The notes under the pieces were generated by a model. It was not told the origin of the DNA. It did not search any database and saw nothing but the letters and a program-made list of their open reading frames with translations. The position numbers and the translations under genes were made by a program. From Chloroflexota bacterium (GTDB lineage Bacteria; Chloroflexota; Dehalococcoidia; Bin125), in assembly GCA_026707335.1 (NCBI GenBank), contig JAPOXB010000044.1, positions 1 through 13,380 on the forward strand: a DNA stretch of 13,380 nucleotides. Direction: 5' to 3'. Position 1 is the first letter of the stretch. Each line of letters opens with the position of its first letter. Positions 1 to 7,088 of the stretch are shown piece after piece.

Positions 1-96
1 GCCGAGGCCGCTGCCGCCGCCGACGCCGCCGCCACTGCCGCGGCCGCCGCCGAGGAAGCGGCCGAAGCCGCCCGTGCGGCCGCCGAGGCCGCCACC
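1..96 (+). repeat. GCC-triplet-rich low-complexity tract coding a poly-alanine helix
   Basis: Thirty-two in-frame codons read as 23 Ala, 5 Glu, 1 Asp, 2 Thr and 1 Arg, mostly GCC. Charged residues in the second half are spaced 3 to 4 apart (visible residues 18, 22, 25, 29), as expected for one long helix. It lies at the window edge, so its full length is unknown. Inference: a rigid spacer between the membrane anchor and the binding domain. Confidence 0.85.
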
Positions 97-1677
97 GTGG
101 GCGCCGAACAGTTGGTGGCCAGCGGTGAGTACGACCTGGACGCGCAGCTGCGCATCGCCTTCGGCGCCTTCACCTCGACGCTGGACCCGCACACGCAGGC
201 GGGCTTCGGCGGCCACGCGGCCGCGAACCTGCTGCACTACGAAACGGTCTTCGCGCGCGGCTTCGACGGCCTGGCCCGCAACGGGGGCTCCTTCGATTTC
301 GAGTTCGTCGACGCCAACGAGAAGCTGCTGCTCACCCAGAACCCGGGCTGGATCTACCACGACGGCCGCCCGGTCACCCTGGAGGAAGTGCAGTTCAACA
401 TCGAGCGCACGGGCGGTCGCTGGGCCGGCGACCCGAACTTCGTCGGTCGCGCCGGCAACCTGGTCGGCATCGGCGACATCACCATGGTCGACGCCACCAG
501 CGGCAAGCTCGACATGGACCCGCCGAGCCCCGGCATCCCCAACATCCTCGTCCGTCTGCTGCTCACGCCACAGGCGCACGTCGAGGAGTTGGGCGCCGAG
601 CGGCTGGCCAACAACCCCATCGGCCACGGTCCGTTCAAGTTCATCGACTGGACGCAGGACCAGGTGATCAACAGCACCCGCTTCGACGAGTACCGGAACG
701 GGCGCGACTTCGAGCACCAGCAGCGGCTGCCCTGGGTGAAGGATCTTGAGTCGCGGCTCTTCCCAGAGGAGCAGGCGCGCCTCGCCGCTCTGGAGAACGA
801 CGAGGTCAACATCGCCACCCAGATCATCCCGGACCTGGCGGAGACCTACGCCGACGATCCCGACTTCGTGGTCTGGTACCACTCCGCCCAGCGCGGGCTG
901 CACATCCAGATCCCCAAGCACTTGATCGAGGACCCCGTCAACGGCGGCCCGAACCCTTGGCGCGACCTGCGCGTCCGCATCGCCGCCAACCTCGCCGTCG
1001 ACCAGGACGTCCTGATCCACAACATCATGACCGGCCGCGAGAACCGCACCTACACCCTCGCCGTCGGGCAGGCGGGCCACGACGGCTCGGAGGGCCCGAT
1101 CTCCGATCTCGACTGGGGCTACGACCCGGACCGCGCCCGCGCGCTGCTGGCCGAGGCCGGCTACCCGGACGGCTTCGACTTCGAGATCCGCTACCCGCAG
1201 GGGCTCTACACCAACGTGGACTCGTTCATCCAGGCGGTGGCCGGGATGCTCACCGAGGTGGGGATCCGCACCCGGGTGGAGATCCAGGAGATCTCGCAGT
1301 ACTTCTCCGACCTGCGCGAGGACGCCACCGACGTGCTCTTCCTCTTCCCGCAGGCGGCGGGGCTCGACCCGCTGGTCTCGATTCGGGAGAACGCCCGGCG
1401 CGACGCGGTCTTCGCGCACCGCATCGAAACGCTCTCCGACCCGGACGCCTTCAACGAGATCGAGGACTACTTCGACGCCGCCGAGGCGGAGTTCGACACG
1501 GACAAGCGCAACGACCTGCTCAACAAGGGCGCGCGGCGCCACTACGAGCAGGCGTCGTGGATCTACCTCTTCGAGTTGGTGCAGCCGCAGGTCGCCCGCA
1601 GCCACCTGGAGTGGCGGCAGTTCCAGGCGAAGCCTTCCTTCATCGAGTTCTGGAACGTGCGAGCGCGGCATGTCTAG
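1..1677 (+). CDS. ABC transporter substrate-binding protein, family 5 (peptide/nickel type), 5' end missing
   Basis: Extracytoplasmic binding protein that would capture a peptide or similar solute and hand it to the two permeases encoded just downstream. The frame is open from base 1, so the true start, signal peptide and any lipobox lie left of the window; 558 residues are visible. The first 32 are an Ala/Glu-rich stretch, followed from about residue 33 by an SBP_bac_5 fold. Visible family signatures: an N-lobe segment around 'FTSTLDPH', 'NPIGHGPFKF' (family pattern NPxGTGPFxF), 'RLFPEEQARLAALENDEVN' (the fri-p-d---r--aL--GevD pattern), and the C-lobe 'AAGL/AANLAVDQDVL' plus 'DPDRARALLAEAGYPDGF' hallmark. 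A GTG at 97 could be read as a start but has no reason to be one, because the upstream frame continues without a stop. Ligand is unknown; Opp/Dpp-like is a family statement only. Confidence 0.93.
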   Translation, partial: AEAAAAADAAATAAAAAEEAAEAARAAAEAATVGAEQLVASGEYDLDAQLRIAFGAFTSTLDPHTQAGFGGHAAANLLHYETVFARGFDGLARNGGSFDFEFVDANEKLLLTQNPGWIYHDGRPVTLEEVQFNIERTGGRWAGDPNFVGRAGNLVGIGDITMVDATSGKLDMDPPSPGIPNILVRLLLTPQAHVEELGAERLANNPIGHGPFKFIDWTQDQVINSTRFDEYRNGRDFEHQQRLPWVKDLESRLFPEEQARLAALENDEVNIATQIIPDLAETYADDPDFVVWYHSAQRGLHIQIPKHLIEDPVNGGPNPWRDLRVRIAANLAVDQDVLIHNIMTGRENRTYTLAVGQAGHDGSEGPISDLDWGYDPDRARALLAEAGYPDGFDFEIRYPQGLYTNVDSFIQAVAGMLTEVGIRTRVEIQEISQYFSDLREDATDVLFLFPQAAGLDPLVSIRENARRDAVFAHRIETLSDPDAFNEIEDYFDAAEAEFDTDKRNDLLNKGARRHYEQASWIYLFELVQPQVARSHLEWRQFQAKPSFIEFWNVRARHV

Positions 1678-1706
1678 CGTCGGCTAGTTCGATCGCTGCC
1701 TGATGC

Positions 1707-1747
1707 GGGCGGCGTCTCCTTCCTCCCCGGGGGATGAGGCGCCGCCC
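1707..1747 (+). promoter_or_regulatory. Stem-loop between binding-protein and permease genes
   Basis: Bases 1707-1718 pair with 1736-1747 over 12 consecutive positions (11 Watson-Crick and one G-U), leaving a 17-base loop. It begins 29 bases after the binding-protein stop. There is no T-run after it, so it is not a classical intrinsic terminator. By analogy with other binding-protein/permease operons, it may protect the upstream mRNA or cause partial termination, so that binding protein is made in excess of permease. Confidence 0.6.
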
Positions 1748-1752
1748 GTCCG

Positions 1753-1770
1753 ATCGCCCCCCGGGGCGAT
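1753..1770 (+). promoter_or_regulatory. Second, compact stem-loop upstream of the permease ribosome site
   Basis: A perfect 8-base inverted repeat, ATCGCCCC (1753-1760) and GGGGCGAT (1763-1770), with a 2-base centre. It ends 10 bases before the GAGG (1780-1783) that serves the permease start at 1789. It follows the 1707-1747 hairpin by 5 bases. Its place suggests a role in permease translation or in transcript processing; this is inference. Confidence 0.5.
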
Positions 1771-1788
1771 GCCTCCGCCGAGGATGAG

Positions 1789-2730
1789 ATGAGAGAGCAC
1801 TTCCTCCGGCTGATCGCCCTGCGTCTGCTGGCGTCCGTCCTCGTCCTCTTCATCGTCCTGACGCTGGTGTTCTTCATGAGCCGCGCCATCGGCGATCCCG
1901 CCAAGCTGCTCGCGGGCACCGACCTGGAGGCGACGCGGGAGGGCATTGAGGAGATCCGCGAGAAGCTGGGCCTCAACGACCCGCTCCACGAGCGCTACGG
2001 CCGCTTCGTCTGGAACGCCATCCAGCTCGACTTCGGCGTCTCCCACCGCAGCGCGCAGCCGGCGATGGAGGACGTCGCCAGCCGCATGTGGAGCACGATC
2101 CAACTCGCGCTGGCCGCCCTCATCTTCGCGATCGGGGTGGGGGTGCCGATCGGCGTGCTGGCGGCGATCAAACGCGGCAGCGCGATCGATCTGTTCGGTC
2201 GCTTCATCGCGCTGATCGGCCAGGCGACGCCGAGCTTCTGGCAAGGCCTGATGCTGATCTTCCTGTTCTCCGTGGCGCTCGGTCTGTTACCCACGGGCGG
2301 GAAGGGCGACTTCCGCCACATCATCATGCCGGCCGTCACGCTGGGCTCCTTCTTCGCGGCCGGCATGGTCCGGCTGACCCGCTCCGCGATGCTCGAAGTC
2401 CTGGACAGCGACTACATCCGCACCGCCCGCTCCAAAGGGCTGCGGGAGTTCACCATCATCCGCCGACACGCGCTGCGCAACGCGCTCTTCCCGGTGATCA
2501 CGATCCTGGGCCTCTACGTGGGCGACATGATCGCGGGCTCGATCATTATCGAGACCGTCTTCGCCTGGCCCGGCGTCGGCCTGCTGATCTGGTCGTCCAT
2601 CCGGGGGGCCGACTTCCCGGTCGTCCAGGCGTCCGTCGTGGTGACGGCCAGTTGGGTGATCATCGCCAACCTGCTGGTCGACCTCAGCTACACCTACCTG
2701 GATCCGCGCGTCCGTGAGGCGACCGTATGA
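1789..2730 (+). CDS. ABC transporter permease, DppB/OppB family
   Basis: Inner permease subunit of a peptide/nickel-type importer (binding-protein-dependent transport, BPD_transp_1), 313 residues, the normal length for DppB. A first membrane helix at about residues 11-31 is followed by a roughly 70-residue external region (with 'GLNDPLHERYGRF' and 'LDFGVSHRS', both typical of DppB). Further helices lie near 104-127, 138-165, 178-198, 234-256 and 281-303. The ATPase-contacting EAA loop is at about 207-237 ('DYIRTARSKGL...HALRNAL'), and the protein ends in the usual 'YLDPRVR'. ATG at 1789 follows GAGG at 1780-1783. The stop overlaps the next start in ATGA (2727-2730), so the two permeases are translationally coupled. 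Whether it carries peptides, nickel or another solute cannot be read from the sequence. Confidence 0.95.
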   Translation: MREHFLRLIALRLLASVLVLFIVLTLVFFMSRAIGDPAKLLAGTDLEATREGIEEIREKLGLNDPLHERYGRFVWNAIQLDFGVSHRSAQPAMEDVASRMWSTIQLALAALIFAIGVGVPIGVLAAIKRGSAIDLFGRFIALIGQATPSFWQGLMLIFLFSVALGLLPTGGKGDFRHIIMPAVTLGSFFAAGMVRLTRSAMLEVLDSDYIRTARSKGLREFTIIRRHALRNALFPVITILGLYVGDMIAGSIIIETVFAWPGVGLLIWSSIRGADFPVVQASVVVTASWVIIANLLVDLSYTYLDPRVREATV

Positions 2731-3617
2731 GCGCCGCGGCTCCACAGGTCGAGGCAATCGAACTCCGCCCCCGCCGGCGCGGCCTGCCCCACGGTTGGCG
2801 CTCGCTCTCGGTCTACCTGTTCGTCATCGGACTCGTGATCTTCGCGGCCGCCTTCGCCGACATCGTCGCGCCCCACGATCCCGCGCAGCAGGACATCGTC
2901 AACCGGCTGCAGGGCCCGGTCTGGCAGACCGGCGACTGGAATCACGTCTTCGGCACCGACGACCTGGGGCGCGATACCTTCTCCCGTCTCATCCACGGCG
3001 CCCGCATCTCCATGCGGGTCGTCGCGATCGTAATCCCCGCCGCCCTCCTCATCGGCACCCTGCTCGGACTCACCGCAGGCTGGCAGCTCGGCAAGGTCGA
3101 TCGCTTCATCATGCGCATCGTCGACGTGCAACTCGCCTTCCCCGGCATTCTCGCCGCCGTCCTCCTCGCCGCCATCACCGGTCCGCGCCTGAGCAACGTG
3201 ATCATCATCCTCACGATCTTCCTCTGGGCCGCCTTCGCCCGTCTCGCGCGCGCGGAGACGATCTCCCTGCGCGAGCGCGACTACATCCTCGCCGCGCGCA
3301 CCATCGGCGCGCCCGGGTACCGCATCCTCGGCCTGCACGTGCTGCCCAATCTCGTCAACTCGATCATCGTCCTGGCGACGCTGCAGCTGGCCACGGTGAT
3401 CATCGCCGAGGCGTCGCTCAGCTTCCTGGGCGTCGGCGCCGAGATCGGCACGCCGTCCTGGGGCTCGATGGTCGCCGAGGGGCGCAAGCTCCTGTCCATC
3501 AAGTTCTGGCTCGTCGGCATCCCGGGCCTGGCGATCGTGATCGTGGCGCTGGTCGCCAACCTGATGGGCGACTGGCTGCGCGACTTCCTCGACCCGCGGC
3601 TGCGCCGCTCCCGCTAG
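2727..3617 (+). CDS. ABC transporter permease, DppC/OppC family
   Basis: Second permease of the importer, 296 residues, usual length for DppC. After a short basic cytoplasmic tail, helix 1 is at about residues 28-47, then the OppC N-terminal signature 'FGTDDLGRDTFSRLIHGAR' (75-93). More helices lie near 98-118, 136-152, 156-172, 213-235 and 262-281. The EAA loop is at about 184-213 ('RDYILAARTIGAPG...LPNLVNS'). The ending 'GDWLRDFLDPRLR' is the family C-terminus. It would form a heterodimeric channel with the preceding permease. The start overlaps the previous stop by 4 bases (ATGA). The expected next genes, the DppD/DppF-type ATPases, are absent: the following gene is on the other strand and touches this stop codon. 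Confidence 0.95.
   Translation: MSAAAPQVEAIELRPRRRGLPHGWRSLSVYLFVIGLVIFAAAFADIVAPHDPAQQDIVNRLQGPVWQTGDWNHVFGTDDLGRDTFSRLIHGARISMRVVAIVIPAALLIGTLLGLTAGWQLGKVDRFIMRIVDVQLAFPGILAAVLLAAITGPRLSNVIIILTIFLWAAFARLARAETISLRERDYILAARTIGAPGYRILGLHVLPNLVNSIIVLATLQLATVIIAEASLSFLGVGAEIGTPSWGSMVAEGRKLLSIKFWLVGIPGLAIVIVALVANLMGDWLRDFLDPRLRRSR
3614..3617. other. CTAG shared by two convergent stop codons
   Basis: The palindrome CTAG gives TAG to the plus-strand permease (3615-3617) and TAG to the minus-strand DUF169 gene (complement of 3614-3616). The convergent genes therefore have no spacer, and neither can have an intergenic terminator between them. Confidence 0.9.
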
Positions 3618-4333
3618 GCGAAGCGCGCCATGTCCTCGGAGGCGTAGGCCGCGACCGCGCGGTCGGCGGTGGCCGCCGTCTCCACGCGGTCGATCACGTT
3701 GCCCAGCTCGGCCGAGGGGATCGCGCAGGTCACCTCGCTGTTGGGCATCGCCGTGCGCACGCGGCTCAACTGGCAACCCACGCTCGCCACGACCTCGCCC
3801 TGCTCCTTCGCCACCGCCACGATGTGGCACTGCGGCTTGCCCTCGATACGCAGGCCGGGCAGCGCGTCGTGCAGCACCATCAACTGGCGGCCTGTCAGCC
3901 GCAGCAGCACCACGTCGGGGTCGACGGGCGTTTCCACCAGCGGTCCGTACAGCACCGCCGCCGGCCGCTCGTGCACGACCGGGATCTGCGGCACGACGTC
4001 CATCGTGACCCACCGGCTCTCCAGCAGCGCCGCGACGTCGCCGTTGCCGGCCACCTCCTCCAGCGTCTTGAAGCCGTGCGTCACGCTGCCCACGCTGCAG
4101 TTCCCGTGGTCGGCCGCGACGGTCGAGAAGGTGGACGCCGCGCCCTCCATCCAGAACACGCAGCCCGCGGGCACGCGCCCCGTGCGGCCGTCGTCGGCGG
4201 CCTCGGGCATCGGCGATGCGTAAGCGGGCGCCACGTCGGGCGCACCCTCGGCGCGGAAGGTGATGGCGATCGGCGGGACGGAGAGGCCCAACGCCTCCCG
4301 CAGCCGGCCGTCGAGCGCTGTCCAGTCGGTCAT
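3614..4333 (-). CDS. DUF169 family protein (COG2043-like)
   Basis: Function unknown; 239 residues, close to the usual size of DUF169 proteins. Recognised from the pattern: N-terminal 'LGLSVPPIAITFR' (residues 16-27, the family's PVGVKF-like strand), 'AGCVFW' (56-61), 'DHGNCSVGSVTHG' (75-87), and the C-terminal 'VGCQLSR' (185-191) followed by 'CAIPSAELG' (203-211), which matches the family's GC-G-R...AIP-L ending. Cysteines at 58, 79, 169, 187 and 203 are candidates for a metal or cofactor site, since the two Gly-Cys elements are conserved features of the family; this is inference. No signal peptide or membrane segment, so cytoplasmic. ATG at 4333 is supported by AAAGGAA (complement of 4341-4347), 7 bases upstream. 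It lies 103 bases after the acyl-CoA dehydrogenase gene; that gap has only small GC hairpins and no T-run, so cotranscription is plausible. Confidence 0.82.
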   Translation of the reverse strand: MTDWTALDGRLREALGLSVPPIAITFRAEGAPDVAPAYASPMPEAADDGRTGRVPAGCVFWMEGAASTFSTVAADHGNCSVGSVTHGFKTLEEVAGNGDVAALLESRWVTMDVVPQIPVVHERPAAVLYGPLVETPVDPDVVLLRLTGRQLMVLHDALPGLRIEGKPQCHIVAVAKEQGEVVASVGCQLSRVRTAMPNSEVTCAIPSAELGNVIDRVETAATADRAVAAYASEDMARFA

Positions 4334-4436
4334 GAGGCAGTTCCTTTCAATCCGGGCGCCGGTCCGGGGCCGAGCCCAGCGCCTAAGCCTAGCTGCTGCC
4401 CGCGCCGGGCGCGCGCCGACACGACCGCGCGGGTCG

Positions 4437-5603
4437 CTAGTACGACTTCGGCAGGCCCAGCGCCTTCTCGGCGATATTGCACAGCGCGAGTTGCGGGCTC
4501 ACCGGCGCGATCCAGTTGATCAGCGACTCCCGGAAGAGCCGCTCGACCTGCATCTCCTTGGCGTAGCCCAGGCCGCCATGCGTGATGATCGCGCGCTCGC
4601 AGGCGCGCTTGCCGGCCTCGGCCGCGAGGAACTTGGCGGCGTTCGCCTCGGGCCCGCAGGGCTCCCCCTGGTCGTAGAGCCAGGCGGCGCGCAGCGTCAT
4701 CAGCCAGGCGGCATGCAACTCCGCCCAACTCTCGGCCAGCGGATGCTGGATGGCCTGGTTTTGCCCGATCGGCCGCCCGAACACCACCCGCTCGCGCGCG
4801 TAGTCGGCCGCCCGGGCGAGCGCGTTCTGCCCGATGCCGACCGACTCCGCCGCCACCAGCACCCGCTCCGGGTTGAGCGAATGCAGCAGGTAGCGGAAGC
4901 CCTTGCCCTCCTCGCCGATGCGGTCGCCGGCGGGCACCGGCATGTCGTCGAAGAAGACCTCGTTAGAATCGACCGCGTGACGCCCCATCTTGGCGATCTC
5001 GCGCACTTCGGCGTGCCGGCGGTCCAGGTCCGTGAAGAACAGGCTCAGCCCATCGATGGGGCGGGGCGTCTCCTCCAGCGGCGTCGTCCGGGCCAGCAGC
5101 AGGATCTTGTCGGCCTCCTGCGCCGTGCTCGTCCAGATCTTCTGCCCCTGCACCACGTACTGGTCGCCGTCGCGCACGGCGCGGGTCTGGATCTGCGTCG
5201 TGTTCAGGCCGGCGGTCGGCTCGGTCACGCCGAAGCAGGTGCGCGTGCGCCCGTTGATCAGGTCGGGCAGCCAGCGCTCACGCTGCGCGTCGCTGCCGAA
5301 CACCACGATGGGATGCGGACCGAAGATATTGATGTGGATCGACGAGGCCGCCGCCATCGCCCCGGCCGAGTTGGCCACCGTATGCATCATCACCGCGGCT
5401 TCGCTCACGCCGAGGCTCGCCCCGCCGTAGGCTTCCGGCATCGCGATGCCCAGCCAGCCCCCCGCCGCGATCGCGTCGGTGAACTCCACTGGAAAGTCGC
5501 CGCTCTCGTCGTGGGCGCTCCAGTAGGCGTCGTCGAAGCGGTCGCAGACCGCCTTCACGTTGCGGCGCACGTCCTCCTGCGTTTCGGTCAGTCCGAAGTC
5601 CAT
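4437..5603 (-). CDS. Acyl-CoA dehydrogenase
   Basis: FAD flavoenzyme that oxidises an acyl-CoA to the 2,3-enoyl-CoA and passes electrons to an electron-transfer flavoprotein. The 388 residues show the full family layout: helical N-domain (1-118), beta domain with the flavin/substrate segment 'CFGVTEPTAGLN' (123-134) and 'GQKIWTS' (153-159), and C-terminal helical domain with 'ERVVFGRPIGQNQAIQHPLA' (271-290) and 'THGGLGYAKE' (341-350). The position of the usual catalytic Glu (the YEGT motif of medium-chain enzymes) reads 'WIAPVSP' here, with no Glu. Glu246 in 'NPER' lies where isovaleryl-CoA and long-chain enzymes keep their base instead. That argues for a branched-chain or unusual substrate. 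ATG at 5603 follows GGAGGA (complement of 5607-5612). A substrate cannot be named; acyl-CoA-dependent caiA-like or other subfamilies remain possible. Confidence 0.93.
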   Translation of the reverse strand: MDFGLTETQEDVRRNVKAVCDRFDDAYWSAHDESGDFPVEFTDAIAAGGWLGIAMPEAYGGASLGVSEAAVMMHTVANSAGAMAAASSIHINIFGPHPIVVFGSDAQRERWLPDLINGRTRTCFGVTEPTAGLNTTQIQTRAVRDGDQYVVQGQKIWTSTAQEADKILLLARTTPLEETPRPIDGLSLFFTDLDRRHAEVREIAKMGRHAVDSNEVFFDDMPVPAGDRIGEEGKGFRYLLHSLNPERVLVAAESVGIGQNALARAADYARERVVFGRPIGQNQAIQHPLAESWAELHAAWLMTLRAAWLYDQGEPCGPEANAAKFLAAEAGKRACERAIITHGGLGYAKEMQVERLFRESLINWIAPVSPQLALCNIAEKALGLPKSY

Positions 5604-5715
5604 GCTTCCTCCGTCGCGCCAGGATAGGCGCTCCCGGCCGCACGCGATGCCGCCGGCGCCCGCGCGAGGGATGGCCCCCCGTGAGGCCTCATCGGGAGGA
5701 AAATTGGGGCGGGGC

Positions 5716-5753
5716 GGCGCGGTGAGGGACGCGGGCTCTCCCTCAACCGCGCC
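5716..5753 (-). terminator. Strong stem-loop over the end of the surface-protein gene
   Basis: Bases 5716-5729 pair with 5739-5753 as 14 base pairs with one bulged base and a 9-base loop. The upstream arm (in the minus direction) contains the TGA stop of the surface-protein gene. A TTTT run (complement of 5700-5703) follows 12 bases after the stem, too far for a textbook intrinsic terminator. I read it as a probable terminator or 3'-end stabiliser separating this gene from the acyl-CoA dehydrogenase. Confidence 0.5.
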
Positions 5754-6966
5754 GCGTCCCGCCCCGCCCCGCCACCCGGCGGAGGAAAACAGCGAATCCC
5801 AGCGTCAGCAGGCCCATGACGATGGCCCCATAGGCGACCGGCTCCGCTCCGCTCATGCCCAGCAGGCCGCCGCTGCCCGCGTCGGGCAAGCCCGACGGGC
5901 GAGCGGGCGCCGGATCGTCGCGCGGCTCCTCGGCGGGCGGATCCTCGCTCGGCGGCGTCGCGGCGGGCGGATCCTCCGCGGGCGGGTCCTCAGCCGGCGG
6001 GGGATCGTCGGGTGGCGCATCGCCGGTGGGCTCGTCGCTGGGCGGATCGCCGGACGTCGTCACGGGAATCGTGACGACGGCGGTCGCGTCGGGATCGTTC
6101 GTGCGGTCGATCACCAAGTCGGCGCCGACGACCGGGCCGGAGCCGGCCCCGGGCACGTCGGTCGACTCGAGAACCACCAGCGTGCAGGAGAAGATCCAGC
6201 CCTCGCCGGGGTCCAGCAGCCCGTTCCCGTTGAGATCGCCCTGGTTGGGGCCGGTCGCCGGGACGGGCACGGGGCTGCACAGCGGCGAGACGACCTCGGC
6301 GCTCTCGAGTTGGCCGACGCCGTCGTTGGTCTGCACGAAAGTGACGGTCACCTCCGTGCCCGGCGGCACCGCGCCGGGCGGCGACGCCAGCGCCGTCACG
6401 ACGATGCTGGCCCGCACGACGCTGACCGTCTTGCGCAACTCCCAAGGATCGTCCTGGACCGGATTGTTGAGCAGGCGGCCGGTGGCCTCGGCCATCGCGA
6501 CCCAGGCGACGCCGTTGTAGCCGAACCAGCCGTTGAACGCCGGCGCGGAGGTCGAGGGCGCATAGCTCGCGGCGCCGATGCGCGACACCGCGGTGCCGAT
6601 GGGGAAGCTGAGATCGCTGCCGAGGGAGTGCACGACGCCGTCCGGCGTCGTGAATGACACGTCGACCTCGTTCACGTCGCAGCCGGCGCCGCTGGCGTTG
6701 GGATTGCCGGCCAGCACGGTGTAGTTGACCGTCGCGGTGTCGCTGAAGTAGGTCAGGCTCTTCTGCACGGTCAGCACGAAGTCGTGCGACGCGCAGTTGG
6801 CGGGCGACTGATCGGCGTGGGTGGGCCGCAGCAGGTCGGTGCCCAGCGGAGAGACGGCGACGATCACGGCCGATGCCGCGAACACGATCGCGCCGAGCAA
6901 GATCAGACGGCGGGGCAGGGCCAACTGCCAGCGACCGCGCATCGACGTTCCCGAACCCCCCGCCAT
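5743..6966 (-). CDS. Secreted surface protein with DUF11/DUF7507-like repeat and LPDAG C-terminal anchor signal
   Basis: Predicted exported, cell-envelope-attached protein of 407 residues with no enzymatic motif. It has a basic N-terminus, then a hydrophobic segment at about 20-38 (signal peptide or anchor). Residues 60-180 form a beta-rich domain with paired cysteines (58, 96). Residues 180-300 resemble the DUF11/DUF7507 'conserved repeat' fold, with the diagnostic 'GDLNGNGLLDPGEGWIFSC' (243-261), a DxNxNGxxDxGE calcium-loop-like motif. Residues 305-357 are a Pro/Asp/Glu linker with repeated (A/S)EDPP units, as in wall-spanning stalks. Then come 'LPDAG' (360-364), a hydrophobic helix at about 377-395 and a basic tail: the layout of an LPXTG sorting signal with Ala in place of Thr. 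ATG at 6966 has a weak ribosome site; an in-frame ATG at 6942 (residue 9) is an equally good start. It has its own candidate terminator and is flanked by one on the upstream side, so it is probably a single-gene unit. Confidence 0.8.
   Translation of the reverse strand: MAGGSGTSMRGRWQLALPRRLILLGAIVFAASAVIVAVSPLGTDLLRPTHADQSPANCASHDFVLTVQKSLTYFSDTATVNYTVLAGNPNASGAGCDVNEVDVSFTTPDGVVHSLGSDLSFPIGTAVSRIGAASYAPSTSAPAFNGWFGYNGVAWVAMAEATGRLLNNPVQDDPWELRKTVSVVRASIVVTALASPPGAVPPGTEVTVTFVQTNDGVGQLESAEVVSPLCSPVPVPATGPNQGDLNGNGLLDPGEGWIFSCTLVVLESTDVPGAGSGPVVGADLVIDRTNDPDATAVVTIPVTTSGDPPSDEPTGDAPPDDPPPAEDPPAEDPPAATPPSEDPPAEEPRDDPAPARPSGLPDAGSGGLLGMSGAEPVAYGAIVMGLLTLGFAVFLRRVAGRGGTRRG
5931..5976 (-). repeat. 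Direct repeat coding the EDPP stalk
   Basis: The 16-base string CGGCGGGCGGATCCTC occurs exactly at 5931-5946 and again at 5961-5976, a 30-base (10-codon) period. Degraded copies continue to about 6010. On the coding strand it encodes the EDPPA units of the surface-protein linker. Such in-frame repeats can change the stalk length by slippage or recombination. Confidence 0.75.
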
Positions 6967-7028
6967 CGACGGCCGCCACTGTGCACCAGCGCGTGAGGAC
7001 TGTCAGCAGGGAGCGGAAAACCGCGAGT

Positions 7029-7063
7029 AAAACGGCCGCCGCGGTGATCGCACTGCGCGGCCG
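7029..7063 (-). terminator. Candidate intrinsic terminator of the CoA transferase gene
   Basis: Read on the minus strand, CGGCCGC (complement of 7057-7063) pairs with GCGGCCG (complement of 7033-7039) over 7 base pairs with a 17-base loop, followed directly by TTTT (complement of 7029-7032); a second TTTT lies a little further on. It begins 25 bases after the CoA transferase stop. The T-run is short, so termination may be partial. It separates the CoA transferase from the surface-protein gene in the otherwise 122-base gap. Confidence 0.5.
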
Positions 7064-7088
7064 GCGCCGGGAGGGGGCTCGGCGCGGG

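Noticed and set aside
2694..4013. 439-residue minus-strand open frame across the second permease and part of DUF169
   Set aside because: Asp/Gly/Arg-rich shadow sequence overlapping two well-supported genes.
4334..4436. GC-rich short hairpins between acyl-CoA dehydrogenase and DUF169
   Set aside because: Stems of about 5 pairs with no T-run are expected by chance at this GC content.
4260..5627. 455-residue open frame on the plus strand opposite the acyl-CoA dehydrogenase
   Set aside because: No recognisable motif and skewed composition, while the minus strand carries a complete acyl-CoA dehydrogenase with a ribosome site.
5682..5691. Palindrome TGAGGCCTCA in the gap before the acyl-CoA dehydrogenase
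   Set aside because: Stem is only 5 pairs before a mismatch, and no T-run follows on either strand; not enough for a terminator or operator call.
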